Assembly: GCF_020616555.1 (NCBI RefSeq)
Contig: NZ_CP085173.1
Span: 5,844,001 to 5,908,000 of the forward strand
Length of the DNA stretch: 64,000 nucleotides
Source: Streptomyces longhuiensis
GTDB lineage: Bacteria > Actinomycetota > Actinomycetes > Streptomycetales > Streptomycetaceae
Direction of reading: 5' to 3'
The notes beneath the pieces were generated by a model. The model searched no databases, had not been told where the DNA came from, and worked only from the letters and a program-made list of their open reading frames with translations. A program made the position numbers and the translations under genes. Of this stretch, positions 31,899-40,505 are shown one piece after another (position 1 is the first letter of the stretch; the number at the start of each line of letters is the position of its first letter).

Positions 31899-32408
31899 AT
31901 GGGTTACTGGGGCTATTACGTCGTGGCCAGGAGTGAGCGGCCGCTCGCCGAGCTCGACGCGCTGGGAGGGGCGCGCGACGCGCTCACGCTCCTGGAGCGG
32001 CGGGCCGACGGCTGGCAGGTCTGGGAGTGCCCGGACGGCGGGGAGCGGCGGCACGACGTCGGCAGCATGAACGCGCTGGCCGCCGAGACCGGCGCGCCCG
32101 CCCTGTTCGGCTACGTCATGGACAGCGACTGCGTCGTCATCGAGGCGGCCGCGCCTCAGAGCGGCGCGTGGACCACGTGTCTGGCGCGCGAAGCCATGGC
32201 CGGATACCTCTCCGCGGACGAACTGACCCTGGAGGACTACTTCCTGGAGCCCGCGGACGCGGCGCGGCGCGCGGTCGCGTGGGCGCAGGAGTGCGGCCGC
32301 ACCGTCGAGCAGGGGCCGCTCGCCGACGTCCTGGGCCAGGACCCCGATCCGTTCGCCGAGCCGCTCTTCTTCCGCTTCCTGGACCGGCTCGGCGTCGCGC
32401 CGCTGTGA
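31899..32408 (+). CDS. Conserved hypothetical protein (MGYWGYYVV type)
   Basis: Cytoplasmic protein of 169 residues starting MGYWGYYVVARSERPLAEL. It is acidic and Trp-rich with no membrane segment or signal. ATG 31899 is preferred because GGGGGG lies 9-14 bases upstream and the product starts with this ordered segment. No named domain is recognised. It has normal streptomycete codon use and sits 75 bases before another hypothetical. Confidence 0.7.
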   Translation: MGYWGYYVVARSERPLAELDALGGARDALTLLERRADGWQVWECPDGGERRHDVGSMNALAAETGAPALFGYVMDSDCVVIEAAAPQSGAWTTCLAREAMAGYLSADELTLEDYFLEPADAARRAVAWAQECGRTVEQGPLADVLGQDPDPFAEPLFFRFLDRLGVAPL

Positions 32409-32483
32409 CGTTCCTGCGCCCCGGCACGCAGTAGAGCCCAGTAGGGACGAAATGCCGGGTCGGCAGGGGAAAGGGCGTACGTC

Positions 32484-33041
32484 ATGAGCCTGGTGGAGCT
32501 GATCGCGCAGGCCGACGAGCGGGGTCTCGCGGCCAGCGGTCTCGCCTGCCTCGACCGCTGTGTGCCGCTGCTCGGCGCCGAGGACGACGAGGCGCTGCGC
32601 CCGCTGTGGGGAAGCCTCGCCGAGGGCGGTCCCGGGTGGGGCGACTGCCTGGCGCAGGCGCGGGCCGCGTTCCCGGCCGGGCCGGACGACGACGGGGACG
32701 ATGCGTCCGGGCTCGCCCGGCGCATGCTGGCCGCCGTGCCGGACGTCCCGTCGGCGCCCGCGCTGCGGGAGTGGGCCGACGCCTGCTCGGTCGGCGCGCT
32801 CCAGATCCACCGCATGCTGGACACGATGGAGGACGGCGCGGGCTCGGTACGGTCCCGGCGCGAGGGCCGCACGGAGGGCATGTCCCCGCTGGTGGCGGCC
32901 GAGCTGCGGCGTCAGGTCAGGATCCTCGAGCTGCTCGCGGGCCGGGGCGCGGGCGGCCTGCGCCAGGCGCTCGACGTGTCGACGGAGGGCCGGCGCATCC
33001 TGCGGGCCGTCGTGTCGCGACGGGCGCGGGGCCGCGTCTGA
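32484..33041 (+). CDS. Conserved hypothetical alpha-helical protein
   Basis: Protein of 185 residues, predicted helical and soluble, starting MSLVELIAQADERGLAASGL. It has a Trp/Cys-containing core (CLDRCVPLLGAEDDEALRPL) and a basic C-terminus (VVSRRARGRV). No known domain is recognised. Its TGA overlaps the next ATG by one base (TGATG at 33039-33043), so it is coupled to the downstream membrane-anchored gene and probably works with it. Confidence 0.7.
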   Translation: MSLVELIAQADERGLAASGLACLDRCVPLLGAEDDEALRPLWGSLAEGGPGWGDCLAQARAAFPAGPDDDGDDASGLARRMLAAVPDVPSAPALREWADACSVGALQIHRMLDTMEDGAGSVRSRREGRTEGMSPLVAAELRRQVRILELLAGRGAGGLRQALDVSTEGRRILRAVVSRRARGRV

Positions 33042-33805
33042 TGCACGGCATCTCCGGGCCCTCCCCGCGGGCGTGGGCGGCGATCGCGCTGCCGGTCGCG
33101 GTGGCACTCGTCGCGCTGGCCGTGCATCAACGGCCGTTCCAGGATCCGACGGCCCGGTTCCGCGTCGTACCAGGGATGCTGCAGGATGCCGGCCTGCCCG
33201 GCGGCGGCACGGCGGCGCTGTCCGGGTGTGGTGCGCCGGGTCCTGCGAGGCCCGCGCCGCGGGGGGAGGGGGAGCAGTCCAAGGCGCCGGCGCTCGTCAT
33301 CTCCTCCTACGGGTACTCGAGTTCGGGGCCGGGCTTCGACGGGCCGCCCGCCTTCACGGTCCATACGGCGATCGACCCGGGACCGCAGCCGCTCACGCTG
33401 ACCGCGCCGGTGGGCGAGCGGCGGATCACGGTCGATGTGTACGGGCCGCACGGGGAAGGCCGTATCGCGTCGGCGCGCGGACTGACGGCGAAGGTGATGA
33501 AGGGGGTGAAGCGGCGGCCTGTCCCGCCGACTTCGGGCGCCTACCGCTTCACGGACGCCGGGAATCTGGATCTGGAGATCGAACTGCCCGAGCGGGCCGT
33601 CTGCCCGGGCCACACGCGGGCGGACATCGGCCAGTGCACGCCCACGTACACCAACCAGATCGAGGACTGTCCCGTGGTCGCGGTCACGCTCACCGACAAG
33701 GCGGTGCCCGCGCAGCGCGCCCTGGTCGCGGGGATCAAGAACCCCGAGCGATTCAGCGACCGGCTCGTGGCGGTGTCGTTCGAGGAGAACGCCGCCGGAG
33801 TCTGA
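33041..33805 (+). CDS. Membrane-anchored or secreted hypothetical protein
   Basis: Protein of 254 residues with one N-terminal hydrophobic segment (AWAAIALPVAVALVALAVH) that can act as signal or anchor. An extracytoplasmic region follows, with beta-rich stretches (FTVHTAIDPGPQPLTLTAPV, ITVDVYGPHGEGRI) and four cysteines, two of them in ELPERAVCPGH and QIEDCPVVAV. The family is not recognised. It is translationally coupled to the preceding gene and followed by a 14-base tandem repeat. Confidence 0.7.
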   Translation: MHGISGPSPRAWAAIALPVAVALVALAVHQRPFQDPTARFRVVPGMLQDAGLPGGGTAALSGCGAPGPARPAPRGEGEQSKAPALVISSYGYSSSGPGFDGPPAFTVHTAIDPGPQPLTLTAPVGERRITVDVYGPHGEGRIASARGLTAKVMKGVKRRPVPPTSGAYRFTDAGNLDLEIELPERAVCPGHTRADIGQCTPTYTNQIEDCPVVAVTLTDKAVPAQRALVAGIKNPERFSDRLVAVSFEENAAGV

Positions 33806-33810
33806 GCACA

Positions 33811-33945
33811 CGGATCCGGCACCACGGATCCGGCACCACGGATCCGGCACCACGGATCCGGCACCACGGATCCGGCACCACGGACCCGACGACACGGACC
33901 CGACGACACCGATCCGACGACACCGATCCGACACCACGGACCCGA
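33811..33945. repeat. 14-bp tandem repeat, GGATCCGGCACCAC type
   Basis: About nine head-to-tail units. The first five are near-identical GGATCCGGCACCAC copies; the later ones drift to GGACCCGACGACAC and CGATCCGACGACAC with 13-15 base spacing. Each good copy contains the palindrome CGGATCCG. It lies in the 356-base space between the hypothetical membrane gene and the amidase gene; the rest of that space is GC-rich sequence and a strong hairpin. Confidence 0.85.
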
Positions 33946-34099
33946 ACGGAACCGGGCCCGGCCGCCCCCTCCCGCGGTCGGGTCCGCTTCCGTGGAAGGT
34001 AGTGAGTAGCCCATCCGGGCGCGGCGGCGCAAGTAAGGGCGCAAAGCAGACAGGCTGGCAGGCCTGCCGAGGCTGCCAGGGCTGCCGGGGCCGAAACGG

Positions 34100-34146
34100 C
34101 TCTCGCCGCGCGGTTCCCGGGAGAGCCGGGAACCGCGCGGCGAGAG
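34100..34146. terminator. Perfect 21-bp-stem hairpin after the amidase gene
   Basis: The arm at 34100-34120 (CTCTCGCCGCGCGGTTCCCGG, first 20 bases CTCTCGCCGCGCGGTTCCCG) is exactly complementary to 34126-34146 around the 5-base loop GAGAG. It starts 15 bases beyond the amidase stop and is the strongest stem-loop in the window. Confidence 0.9.
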
Positions 34147-34161
34147 ATGCAACAGGTGCTG

Positions 34162-36921
34162 TTACGGCGCCAGCGTGGTGCCCAGGTGGTTGCCCGTCGC
34201 GGTGCCGAGCTGCGTCAGTCCGTAGTACTTGGACGTCGACAGGCCGAGCCCCGTGCTGTTGCTCGGGACGTACAGGAGCGTGCCGTTGCCGGCGTCCTCG
34301 CCCGAGGCGCCGATCACCAGGTCCGCGCGGCCGAAGCCGGTCAGGTCGGTGAGGGAGACGGCGGAGCCCAGCTTGTCCTCGGTCTCCGTCGAGCCGGGGA
34401 CGCCGGGCTCGTCCTGCGAGATCGCGAGGGCACCGGTGCCGGTGAGGCCGGTCGCCGAGCCCTTGAACAGCAGCGAGGTACCCGCGTTGGAGCGGTTGCT
34501 GGTGCGGGTGATGTCCTCGTTCGGGGCGCCGGCCAGGACGTCCGCGTAGCCGTCGGCGTTGTAGTCGCCGACCGAGACGGACGCGCCGAGGGCGTCGCCG
34601 GACTCGGCGGCGCCGGGGACGCCGGAGGTGGCCTGGTGGATGACCTTGGCGCCGGTGGCGGTGAGGCCCGTGCCCGCGGTGCCGTAGACGGCGGTGACCT
34701 GGCCGCCCGCGTACGCGCCGGACTCGGCGGTGTAGGGCTGGCCGATGACGATGTCGTCGACGCCGTTGCCGTTGATGTCGCCGGCGGCGATGGAGCGGCC
34801 GCCCTTCACGGTGAGGGTGCCGGCCTTGGTCAGGCCGTTCCTGCCTCCCCTGAACCAGACGACCCGGCCGACGGACGTCGAGTCGCGGTAGTTGAGCGCG
34901 ACGTCCGCGTAGCCGTCCTTGTTGAAGTCGCCGCTGGTGGCGTCCTCGTAGGAGAGGGCCGCGTCACCGCTGGTGATGTTGGAGCTGCTCTCCTGGCCCT
35001 CGGCGTAGCGCGCGGTCCAGGTGCCGCCGGTGCCGGTGGAGGACGCGAAGACGTCCGCCTTGCCGTCGGCGTTGAAGTCGCCGACCGCCACGGCGGAGCC
35101 GTACTTGGCGCCGTTCGCGTAGAAGCCCTCGTCGAGGTTCATCTGCGCGCCGGTGGTGAAGGCGGGGCCGTACAGGATGGTGACGGCGCCGCGGTCGGCG
35201 TGCAAGGAGGTGTCGTCCTCGCCGGGCTGGCCGATCGCGAGGTCGGCGTAGCCGTCGCCGTTGATGTCGCCGGTGGCCACGGCCGCGCCCCACTGGTCGC
35301 CTGCCTCACCGGCACCGGGCACGCCCGGGCTGGACTGCGTGAGCGAGATCTTCTTGGCGCTGTCGGGGCCGCTCGCGCCGCCCGGCACGACGACGACGCG
35401 GCCGCCGCTGGAGGCGCTGGGCAGACCGGTGACGAGGTCGCTGATGCCGTCGCGGTTCACGTCGGCGGTGGGGATGGCGGAGCTGCGGCCCGCGCCGGCG
35501 GCGAAGGATCGGATCGTGCCGAGCCGGTCCTCGAGCTGCTGGCCCGGGCACTCGGTGGCGTACGCGTCCTGGTGGCCGGAGATGGTCCGCAGGGTCGCGG
35601 TCTGGCCGTTCTTGTACACGCCGGTGTCACCGGCGGCGACGAGGCTCACCGAGCCGTTCGGGTCGACGCCGTACTGCCCGAGCTTGTACGCGGCGATGCG
35701 TGCGGCGGACTCCATCGCGGCCCGCGAGGGCTTGGAGTCCACGAAGTTGCCGAGGATCGCGATGCCGGTCGAGTACGAGTTGAAGCCGTACGTGTGCGCA
35801 CCGAAGACGGGCTCGTCGACGCCGCCCTCGCGGCCCTCGAAGATCTGGCCGCACTTGTCGACCAGGAAGTTGTAGCCGATGTCCTTCCAGCCGTTGCCGT
35901 CCGGCGCCGGCTTCACGTGGTACGCGTAGTCGGCGCGGATCAGCTTGGCCGAGTCGGCGCAGCTGTAGTCGTTCGCGTCCACGGTGTGGTGGATGAACGC
36001 GGCCTGGATCTTGTCGATGTACTCCGGCGGGCTGTAGTTGACCGCGAGAGAGGTGTCCGGCTTCCACTCCGACCGCATGATGATCGGCGGCTGCTTCACC
36101 GTGGAGGGCGGGGCCGGGGGCTTGGTGGGCGTCGGCGACGGGCTCGGGCTCGCGCTCTCCGAGGCGGAGTCCGACGGGCTCGCGGAGTCGGCCGGAGCGG
36201 AATCGCTGGGCGACGCCGACGGCGAGGGGCTCTCCGTGGCGGAGGCGGAATCCGACGGCGACGGCGAGGGGGACTCTTCGAGGTCGGTGGTGTACGCCGC
36301 GTTCTGCGGCCCACCGTCGGCGACGGATGCCTTGGCGGCCTTCGCTTCCTTGGCCTCCTTGGAGGTGACACCCGGGTCGACCATCGCCAGGGTGAGCCCC
36401 TTGGGCAGTGCGGTCGACGACCCGTCGGCGGCGACCACGCGCGCCTCGACGCCGTCCGAGGGCCCGACCCACCGGGACTCGGACATGCCGCGCACGCCGT
36501 TCTTGCTCTCGGCGGTGTCGGGGTCGGGCAGGTGCGAGTCCGTGTTCACGGACACCCAGTCGGTCCACTTCCCGGTCACGCTGCTGCGCGTGCGGACCTG
36601 GGCGGTGCCCTTGAGCTCGGCGCTCTGCTTGTCCCAGGTCACCCCGACCAGCGAGAACGGCTCCGTGCCGGTGCGCGGGAGCTCCCGCTTGGTGCTGCCG
36701 TCGGCCTTCAGCGCGGCGGAGCGCACCTTGACCGGCCGCGGAGTCGTCGCCGAGGGGCCGGAGCCACCGGACGCCTCCGGGCTGGCGACGGCGTACGTCA
36801 CCACGCCCGCGCCGCCGAGGACGACGGCACCCATCGTCACCCAGGCCCTGCGCTTGAGACTCAGCGGTTTGTACGCATGAGATCTGCGCGCGCGCGAATT
36901 ACGCGGCCCCAATTGCCCCAC
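34162..36921 (-). CDS. Secreted N-acetylmuramoyl-L-alanine amidase (PGRP fold) with FG-GAP propeller
   Basis: Exported peptidoglycan hydrolase of about 919 residues. The signal/anchor is RRAWVTMGAVVLGGAGVVTYAVA. An N-terminal region of about 150 residues and a long Ser/Pro/Asp linker come before the amidase domain, which starts IIMRSEWKPDTSL. Zn ligands and catalytic residues are visible in AAFIHHTVDANDY, DIGYNFLVDKCG and TISGHQDAYATECPG. The C-terminal 430 residues hold seven FG-GAP/VCBS blades (for example GDINGDGYADLAIGQPGED) that bind Ca and may attach to wall sugars. The called GTG start sits right against its possible ribosome site; a TTG nine bases downstream has AAGGGG at the correct distance, so the start may be there. 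Confidence 0.9.
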   Translation of the reverse strand: MGQLGPRNSRARRSHAYKPLSLKRRAWVTMGAVVLGGAGVVTYAVASPEASGGSGPSATTPRPVKVRSAALKADGSTKRELPRTGTEPFSLVGVTWDKQSAELKGTAQVRTRSSVTGKWTDWVSVNTDSHLPDPDTAESKNGVRGMSESRWVGPSDGVEARVVAADGSSTALPKGLTLAMVDPGVTSKEAKEAKAAKASVADGGPQNAAYTTDLEESPSPSPSDSASATESPSPSASPSDSAPADSASPSDSASESASPSPSPTPTKPPAPPSTVKQPPIIMRSEWKPDTSLAVNYSPPEYIDKIQAAFIHHTVDANDYSCADSAKLIRADYAYHVKPAPDGNGWKDIGYNFLVDKCGQIFEGREGGVDEPVFGAHTYGFNSYSTGIAILGNFVDSKPSRAAMESAARIAAYKLGQYGVDPNGSVSLVAAGDTGVYKNGQTATLRTISGHQDAYATECPGQQLEDRLGTIRSFAAGAGRSSAIPTADVNRDGISDLVTGLPSASSGGRVVVVPGGASGPDSAKKISLTQSSPGVPGAGEAGDQWGAAVATGDINGDGYADLAIGQPGEDDTSLHADRGAVTILYGPAFTTGAQMNLDEGFYANGAKYGSAVAVGDFNADGKADVFASSTGTGGTWTARYAEGQESSSNITSGDAALSYEDATSGDFNKDGYADVALNYRDSTSVGRVVWFRGGRNGLTKAGTLTVKGGRSIAAGDINGNGVDDIVIGQPYTAESGAYAGGQVTAVYGTAGTGLTATGAKVIHQATSGVPGAAESGDALGASVSVGDYNADGYADVLAGAPNEDITRTSNRSNAGTSLLFKGSATGLTGTGALAISQDEPGVPGSTETEDKLGSAVSLTDLTGFGRADLVIGASGEDAGNGTLLYVPSNSTGLGLSTSKYYGLTQLGTATGNHLGTTLAP

Positions 36922-36958
36922 CCCTTGCAGAAGTTCAGAGAATGTTCACAAATGCCAC

Positions 36959-36973
36959 ACCCGTCACACGGGT
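36959..36973. promoter_or_regulatory. Small dyad between the amidase and SUKH genes
   Basis: ACCCGT, CAC, ACGGGT forms a perfect 6-base-arm dyad in the 138-base divergent gap, 38 bases upstream of the amidase start. It could be an operator, but no regulator is encoded next to it. Confidence 0.3.
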
Positions 36974-37059
36974 AGCGTTCTATTCAGCGGTTGACCAACG
37001 ACAAACGTCACTGGTTGCCCTGGTGTGCTGTAACTCACCCGACCGGATCGGCGGACGAC

Positions 37060-37608
37060 ATGCTGAGGGTGGAAGAGCTGGAGGCCGCGCTTCCGGCGAT
37101 GACGCGGTGGCGTGTGCGAGGAGGGCGCAGCGTGGACTGGGCCGTCCTCGAGGCGGCCCTCGGGACGGCGCTGCCCTCCGACTTCCGGGCGCTGGCGGAG
37201 GCGTACCCGGTGCTGGTCATCGATGACTTCCTCATCGTGTCCTCTCCGACTCCCGGCGCCGAGGCGTCATGGGCGTCCGGGGCCAGGGAGGACGAGATCC
37301 TTCAGGATCTGTACGAGATGGGCGACACCGAGGGCTACGTTCCCTTCCCGCAGCCGGGAGGCTTGATCGGCTGGGCGGATTCCGATTCGGGGGATTCTTT
37401 CTACTGGAGGACGAGCTCCCCGGACCCGGACGCATGGCCGGTGGTCGTCCGCACGGACAACGCCGACTGGATCGAGTTCCCGGTCGGCGCCGTCGAGTTC
37501 CTGGCCGGCGTGTACGGGGGCACCATCGACGTGCCGGGCATGCCCGGGAACTTCCCCGGCGACTTCCCCGAGGTGCTGGGCCTGAGCGACCGTGTCGACG
37601 GCATCTGA
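37060..37608 (+). CDS. SMI1/KNR4 (SUKH) family protein
   Basis: Soluble protein of 182 residues with the SUKH pattern: VDWAVLEAALGTALPSDFRA followed by LAEAYPVLVIDDFLIVSSP, then LIGWADSDSGDSFYWRT, VVVRTDNADWIEFPVGAVEF and LAGVYGG. Bacterial SUKH proteins are often immunity proteins against polymorphic toxins, but many are orphans. No toxin gene is encoded beside it here. ATG 37060 is chosen because it starts just before the domain; the frame is open upstream to 36991. A strong terminator follows the stop. Confidence 0.75.
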   Translation: MLRVEELEAALPAMTRWRVRGGRSVDWAVLEAALGTALPSDFRALAEAYPVLVIDDFLIVSSPTPGAEASWASGAREDEILQDLYEMGDTEGYVPFPQPGGLIGWADSDSGDSFYWRTSSPDPDAWPVVVRTDNADWIEFPVGAVEFLAGVYGGTIDVPGMPGNFPGDFPEVLGLSDRVDGI

Positions 37609-37629
37609 TCCGCAGGCACATGTGAACAG

Positions 37630-37660
37630 CGATCGCCCCCAGGGTTCCTGGGGGCGATCG
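37630..37660 (+). terminator. Hairpin after the SUKH gene
   Basis: CGATCGCCCCCAGG (37630-37643) pairs perfectly with CCTGGGGGCGATCG (37647-37660) around a 3-base loop and is followed by TCATT. It can also serve the converging gene whose stop is at 37741. Confidence 0.85.
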
Positions 37661-37740
37661 TCATTCAGCAGGGTTGGGGTCTGCTCCCGGTCCGAAGGTC
37701 TTCGGCAGTGACCGGAGTGACCGGACTGACCGGGCCGGGG

Positions 37741-39744
37741 CTACGGGCAGCTCACGCGGCCGTCGCCGGGGTCGGTCGTGCAGGTGTCGGTGCCCATGCC
37801 GCCGTTGGCGGTGTCGTTGCCGGAGACGTTGTCGACCGTGTTGAGCTGGTCGTTGCCGAAGTAGCCGGTCAGCGTGTCGTTTCCGGGGCCACCCATCAGG
37901 GTGTCGTTGTCGAACCCGCCGTCGATGTTGTCGTTTCCGGAGCCGCCGTAGACGGTGTCGCTGCCGAAGCTCGCCCGGACGGTGTCGTTGCCGCCCAGGG
38001 CGCAGATCACGTCGTTCCCCCAGCCACCCGTGAGGGTGTCGGCGCCGCTGGTGCCGGTGATCGTGCAGCCGTGCGCGTTGTTCACCGTGCTGGTCGCCGT
38101 CGCGGAGTTGTCGCTGGGGACCGGGTCGGACTGCGTGGCGGTGACCGTGGCCTTGTCGGACAGGGTGCCGGTGGCCCGGGGTTCGGCGACCACCTTCACC
38201 GTGGTCGAGGCACCCGCGGCCAGGGAGCCGAGCGCGCAGGTGGCGCTGCTGGCCGTGATGGTGCAGGTGCCCTGGCCGGGCGTGGCCGACAGTACGGTGC
38301 CGGGTCCGGTGAGAGCGTCCGCCAAGGTGATGCCGGTGGCCGCCGTCGTGGTGCTCTTGTTGGTCACCGTCACGGTGTACGTGGCCTGATCGCCCAGGCT
38401 GACGGTGGCCGGTCCGGTCTTCGTGACGGAGAGGTCCACACCGGTCGGCGGCGGCGTGGCGGCGACCTGGTAGCGGACCAGTCCTCGGTCGTCGCCGGTG
38501 TTGCCGGAGACGACGATCTTGCCGTCGGTCTGCAACGCCACCGCGCCGGCCGAGTCGAAGAAGCCGAGGTAGACGTCGGTGGTGACCTTGCCGCCGGTCC
38601 CGAATCCGCTGTCCAGGCTGCCGTTGGCGTTGTAACGGGCCACCGCGAAGTCGGCCTGGCTGATGCCGGCGGCGACGATCTTCCCGTCCGGCTGCAACGC
38701 CAGGTCGGAGCTCCCGTCCAGGGTTCCGGCCCCGAAGCTCGTGGTGACCTTGCCGTCTCCGTCGAAACCGCTGTCGAGTGTGCCGTCGGGGTTGTAGCGG
38801 GCCAGCGCGAAGTCGAAGTCGCTGGTGCCGGAGACGACGAGTTTCCCGTCCGCCTGCACCTTCAGCCCGCCGGCGACGTCGGCCGTGGCGAAGGGCGTGG
38901 TCACCCTGCCGTCGCCGTCGAAGCTCGTGTCGAGGCCCCCGCCGGGGTTGTAGCGGGCAAGCATGAAGTCCGAGGCGTTCGCCGGGTAGTTGTACCCGGC
39001 GCGGCCGGCCACGGCGATCGCACCGTTGGTCTGCAGCGCCACGTCGTAGGCGGTCGCGCTGCCGCCCGCGAAGCCGGTGGTGACCTTGCCGTCGCCGTCG
39101 AAGGTCGTGTCGAGGCTGCCGTTGGGGTTGTAGCGGGCGAGCGCCACGTTAGGACCGCTCTCGCCGACGGCGACGATCGCGCCGTTGGCCTGCACCGTCA
39201 CCGCGTAGGCCTCCTGCACGCCCGTGCCGAAATCGGTGAGCGCGATGCCGTCGCCGGCGAAGCCGGTGTCGAGGCTGCCGTTGCTGTTGTAGCGGACGAC
39301 CGTGAACCGGTTGCCTCCGCTCACGGGGTCCACGGTGCGGCCGACCACGACGATCTTGCCGTCCGGCTGTACCGCCACCCCGTTGGCGATGTCCTCGTCG
39401 CCGCCGCTCACGTCGGTCAGGACCAGGCCGTCGCCGTCGAAGCTCGTGTCGAGGCTGCCGTTGGTGTTGTAGCGGGCCAGCGCGAAGTCGGCCGCGCCGC
39501 CCTCCGGAGGATTGTTGAGGCCGACCGTGACGATCTTGCCGTCTGCCTGCAACGCCATGTCGCGGCTCTCGTCGTAGCCGCCGAAGTCGGTGACGACCTT
39601 TCCGTCGCCGTCGAAGCCGGGATCGAGGTCGCCCGGCGCGGCGAGCGCGGCTCCGGGCGCGGTCAGGACGAGCGCGAGGCCGGTGGCTGCGGCAGCCCCG
39701 GTTCGTCCCAGCGTTCTTCGCAGACCAGTGGTGAGTGTGGGCAT
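37741..39744 (-). CDS. Secreted delta-60 repeat / DUF11 / RTX calcium-binding protein
   Basis: Exported protein of 667 residues built from three modules. After a signal peptide (TGAAAATGLALVLTAPGAALA) come seven delta-60 repeats, each with L-D-x-x-F-D-G-D-G-K-V and a later QxDGKIVV and ALARYN, forming a propeller-like domain. A DUF11 domain follows (VDLSVTKTGPATVSLGDQAT, YTVTVTNKSTT). The end holds about five RTX nonapeptides (GGNDTV, GGSGNDNIDGG, GGPGNDTLTG) that bind Ca, and a final Cys pair (DTCTTDPGDGRVSCP). ATG 39744 has AAAGG upstream and puts the signal in place. The function is unknown; the make-up suggests a surface or matrix protein. Confidence 0.85.
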   Translation of the reverse strand: MPTLTTGLRRTLGRTGAAAATGLALVLTAPGAALAAPGDLDPGFDGDGKVVTDFGGYDESRDMALQADGKIVTVGLNNPPEGGAADFALARYNTNGSLDTSFDGDGLVLTDVSGGDEDIANGVAVQPDGKIVVVGRTVDPVSGGNRFTVVRYNSNGSLDTGFAGDGIALTDFGTGVQEAYAVTVQANGAIVAVGESGPNVALARYNPNGSLDTTFDGDGKVTTGFAGGSATAYDVALQTNGAIAVAGRAGYNYPANASDFMLARYNPGGGLDTSFDGDGRVTTPFATADVAGGLKVQADGKLVVSGTSDFDFALARYNPDGTLDSGFDGDGKVTTSFGAGTLDGSSDLALQPDGKIVAAGISQADFAVARYNANGSLDSGFGTGGKVTTDVYLGFFDSAGAVALQTDGKIVVSGNTGDDRGLVRYQVAATPPPTGVDLSVTKTGPATVSLGDQATYTVTVTNKSTTTAATGITLADALTGPGTVLSATPGQGTCTITASSATCALGSLAAGASTTVKVVAEPRATGTLSDKATVTATQSDPVPSDNSATATSTVNNAHGCTITGTSGADTLTGGWGNDVICALGGNDTVRASFGSDTVYGGSGNDNIDGGFDNDTLMGGPGNDTLTGYFGNDQLNTVDNVSGNDTANGGMGTDTCTTDPGDGRVSCP

Positions 39745-40050
39745 GGAGACCTTTCCGCCTCTCATCGCCGAGCAGCGGGCCGCTGCTTCCCGTGGCAGGC
39801 CACAGCCTGTTGATCTCGCCGGGGCCAGACCTCTGCGGCTGGCCGCGCTGGTCTCTTTGGACCCCGGTGATCCACTCCCATGGACGAGGGCCGGTGATCG
39901 GGCGCGGCCCGAAGTGACTCCGGACCGCCTTCGTCTCCGGCCGGCGTGTCCGGATCGCTTCGTTTGTACCGTCTATTCCATTCGTTTCGTCGTTCGCGTG
40001 TGAGGGGTGCCGTGTTGGAGAACCGGGGCCCTCGTCGGGCTGGAGGGGCC
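39745..40050. other. Divergent promoter spacer
   Basis: About 306 bases between the delta-60/RTX gene and a small hypothetical. The part from about 39950 to 39995 is clearly less GC-rich (CGTTTGTACCGTCTATTCCA) and is the likely promoter region. No hairpin, repeat or RNA gene was recognised. Confidence 0.45.
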
Positions 40051-40353
40051 ATGAACCGGCCGCTCGGTTACGCGATGTGCTGGGTGGCCGTCATGGGGGC
40101 GATCACCCTCGGGGCGGGGGAGTCCGGTGCCGACCGGCTGGCGTCGGGGCTCGCGGGGCTTCCCGCGTGGGCGTACATCGGCTTCCGTGGCTGGCCCGTC
40201 CTGGCGTCGGAGGACATCCCGGATTCCTGGACCCGCTTCGACGGCACGGCCGCCGAGTTCGTCTTCCGCATGCTCACCGAGCGCGCGCATCCGCACTCGG
40301 TCGCCCGCTATTACGACACGCACTGGTTCCAGAGTTACGAGGACGTGGAGTAG
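40051..40353 (+). CDS. Small hypothetical protein
   Basis: A 100-residue protein starting MNRPLGYAMCWVAVMGAITL, with a weak hydrophobic N-terminus, then a charged region ending ARYYDTHWFQSYEDVE. The ATG has GGAGGGG directly upstream, though rather close. No family is recognised. Codon use is normal, and it is followed by 150 bases without a supported gene. Confidence 0.55.
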   Translation: MNRPLGYAMCWVAVMGAITLGAGESGADRLASGLAGLPAWAYIGFRGWPVLASEDIPDSWTRFDGTAAEFVFRMLTERAHPHSVARYYDTHWFQSYEDVE

Positions 40354-40505
40354 GCCCGAGGTGACGGCACGTCGTCGATCTCTCGCAGAGGGCCGGCCCG
40401 GCCAAGGTTCCGCCTCGTGCGCTCGGTTGTCGCTCGCGGTCCCGCAGGGCCTCGTCGGACACGCGCACCGCAAATCGGTGGCGGGCCCGGCCCCCACCGA
40501 CAACC

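Noticed and set aside
34147..36975. A 942-codon open frame on the plus strand across the amidase gene
   Set aside because: It is the mirror of the FG-GAP repeats, rich in Gly/Val/Ala/Arg, with no ribosome site and no recognisable motif.
36991..37059. Upstream extension of the SUKH gene by 23 codons
   Set aside because: The extension is not domain-like, lies in the divergent promoter gap, and has no ribosome site.
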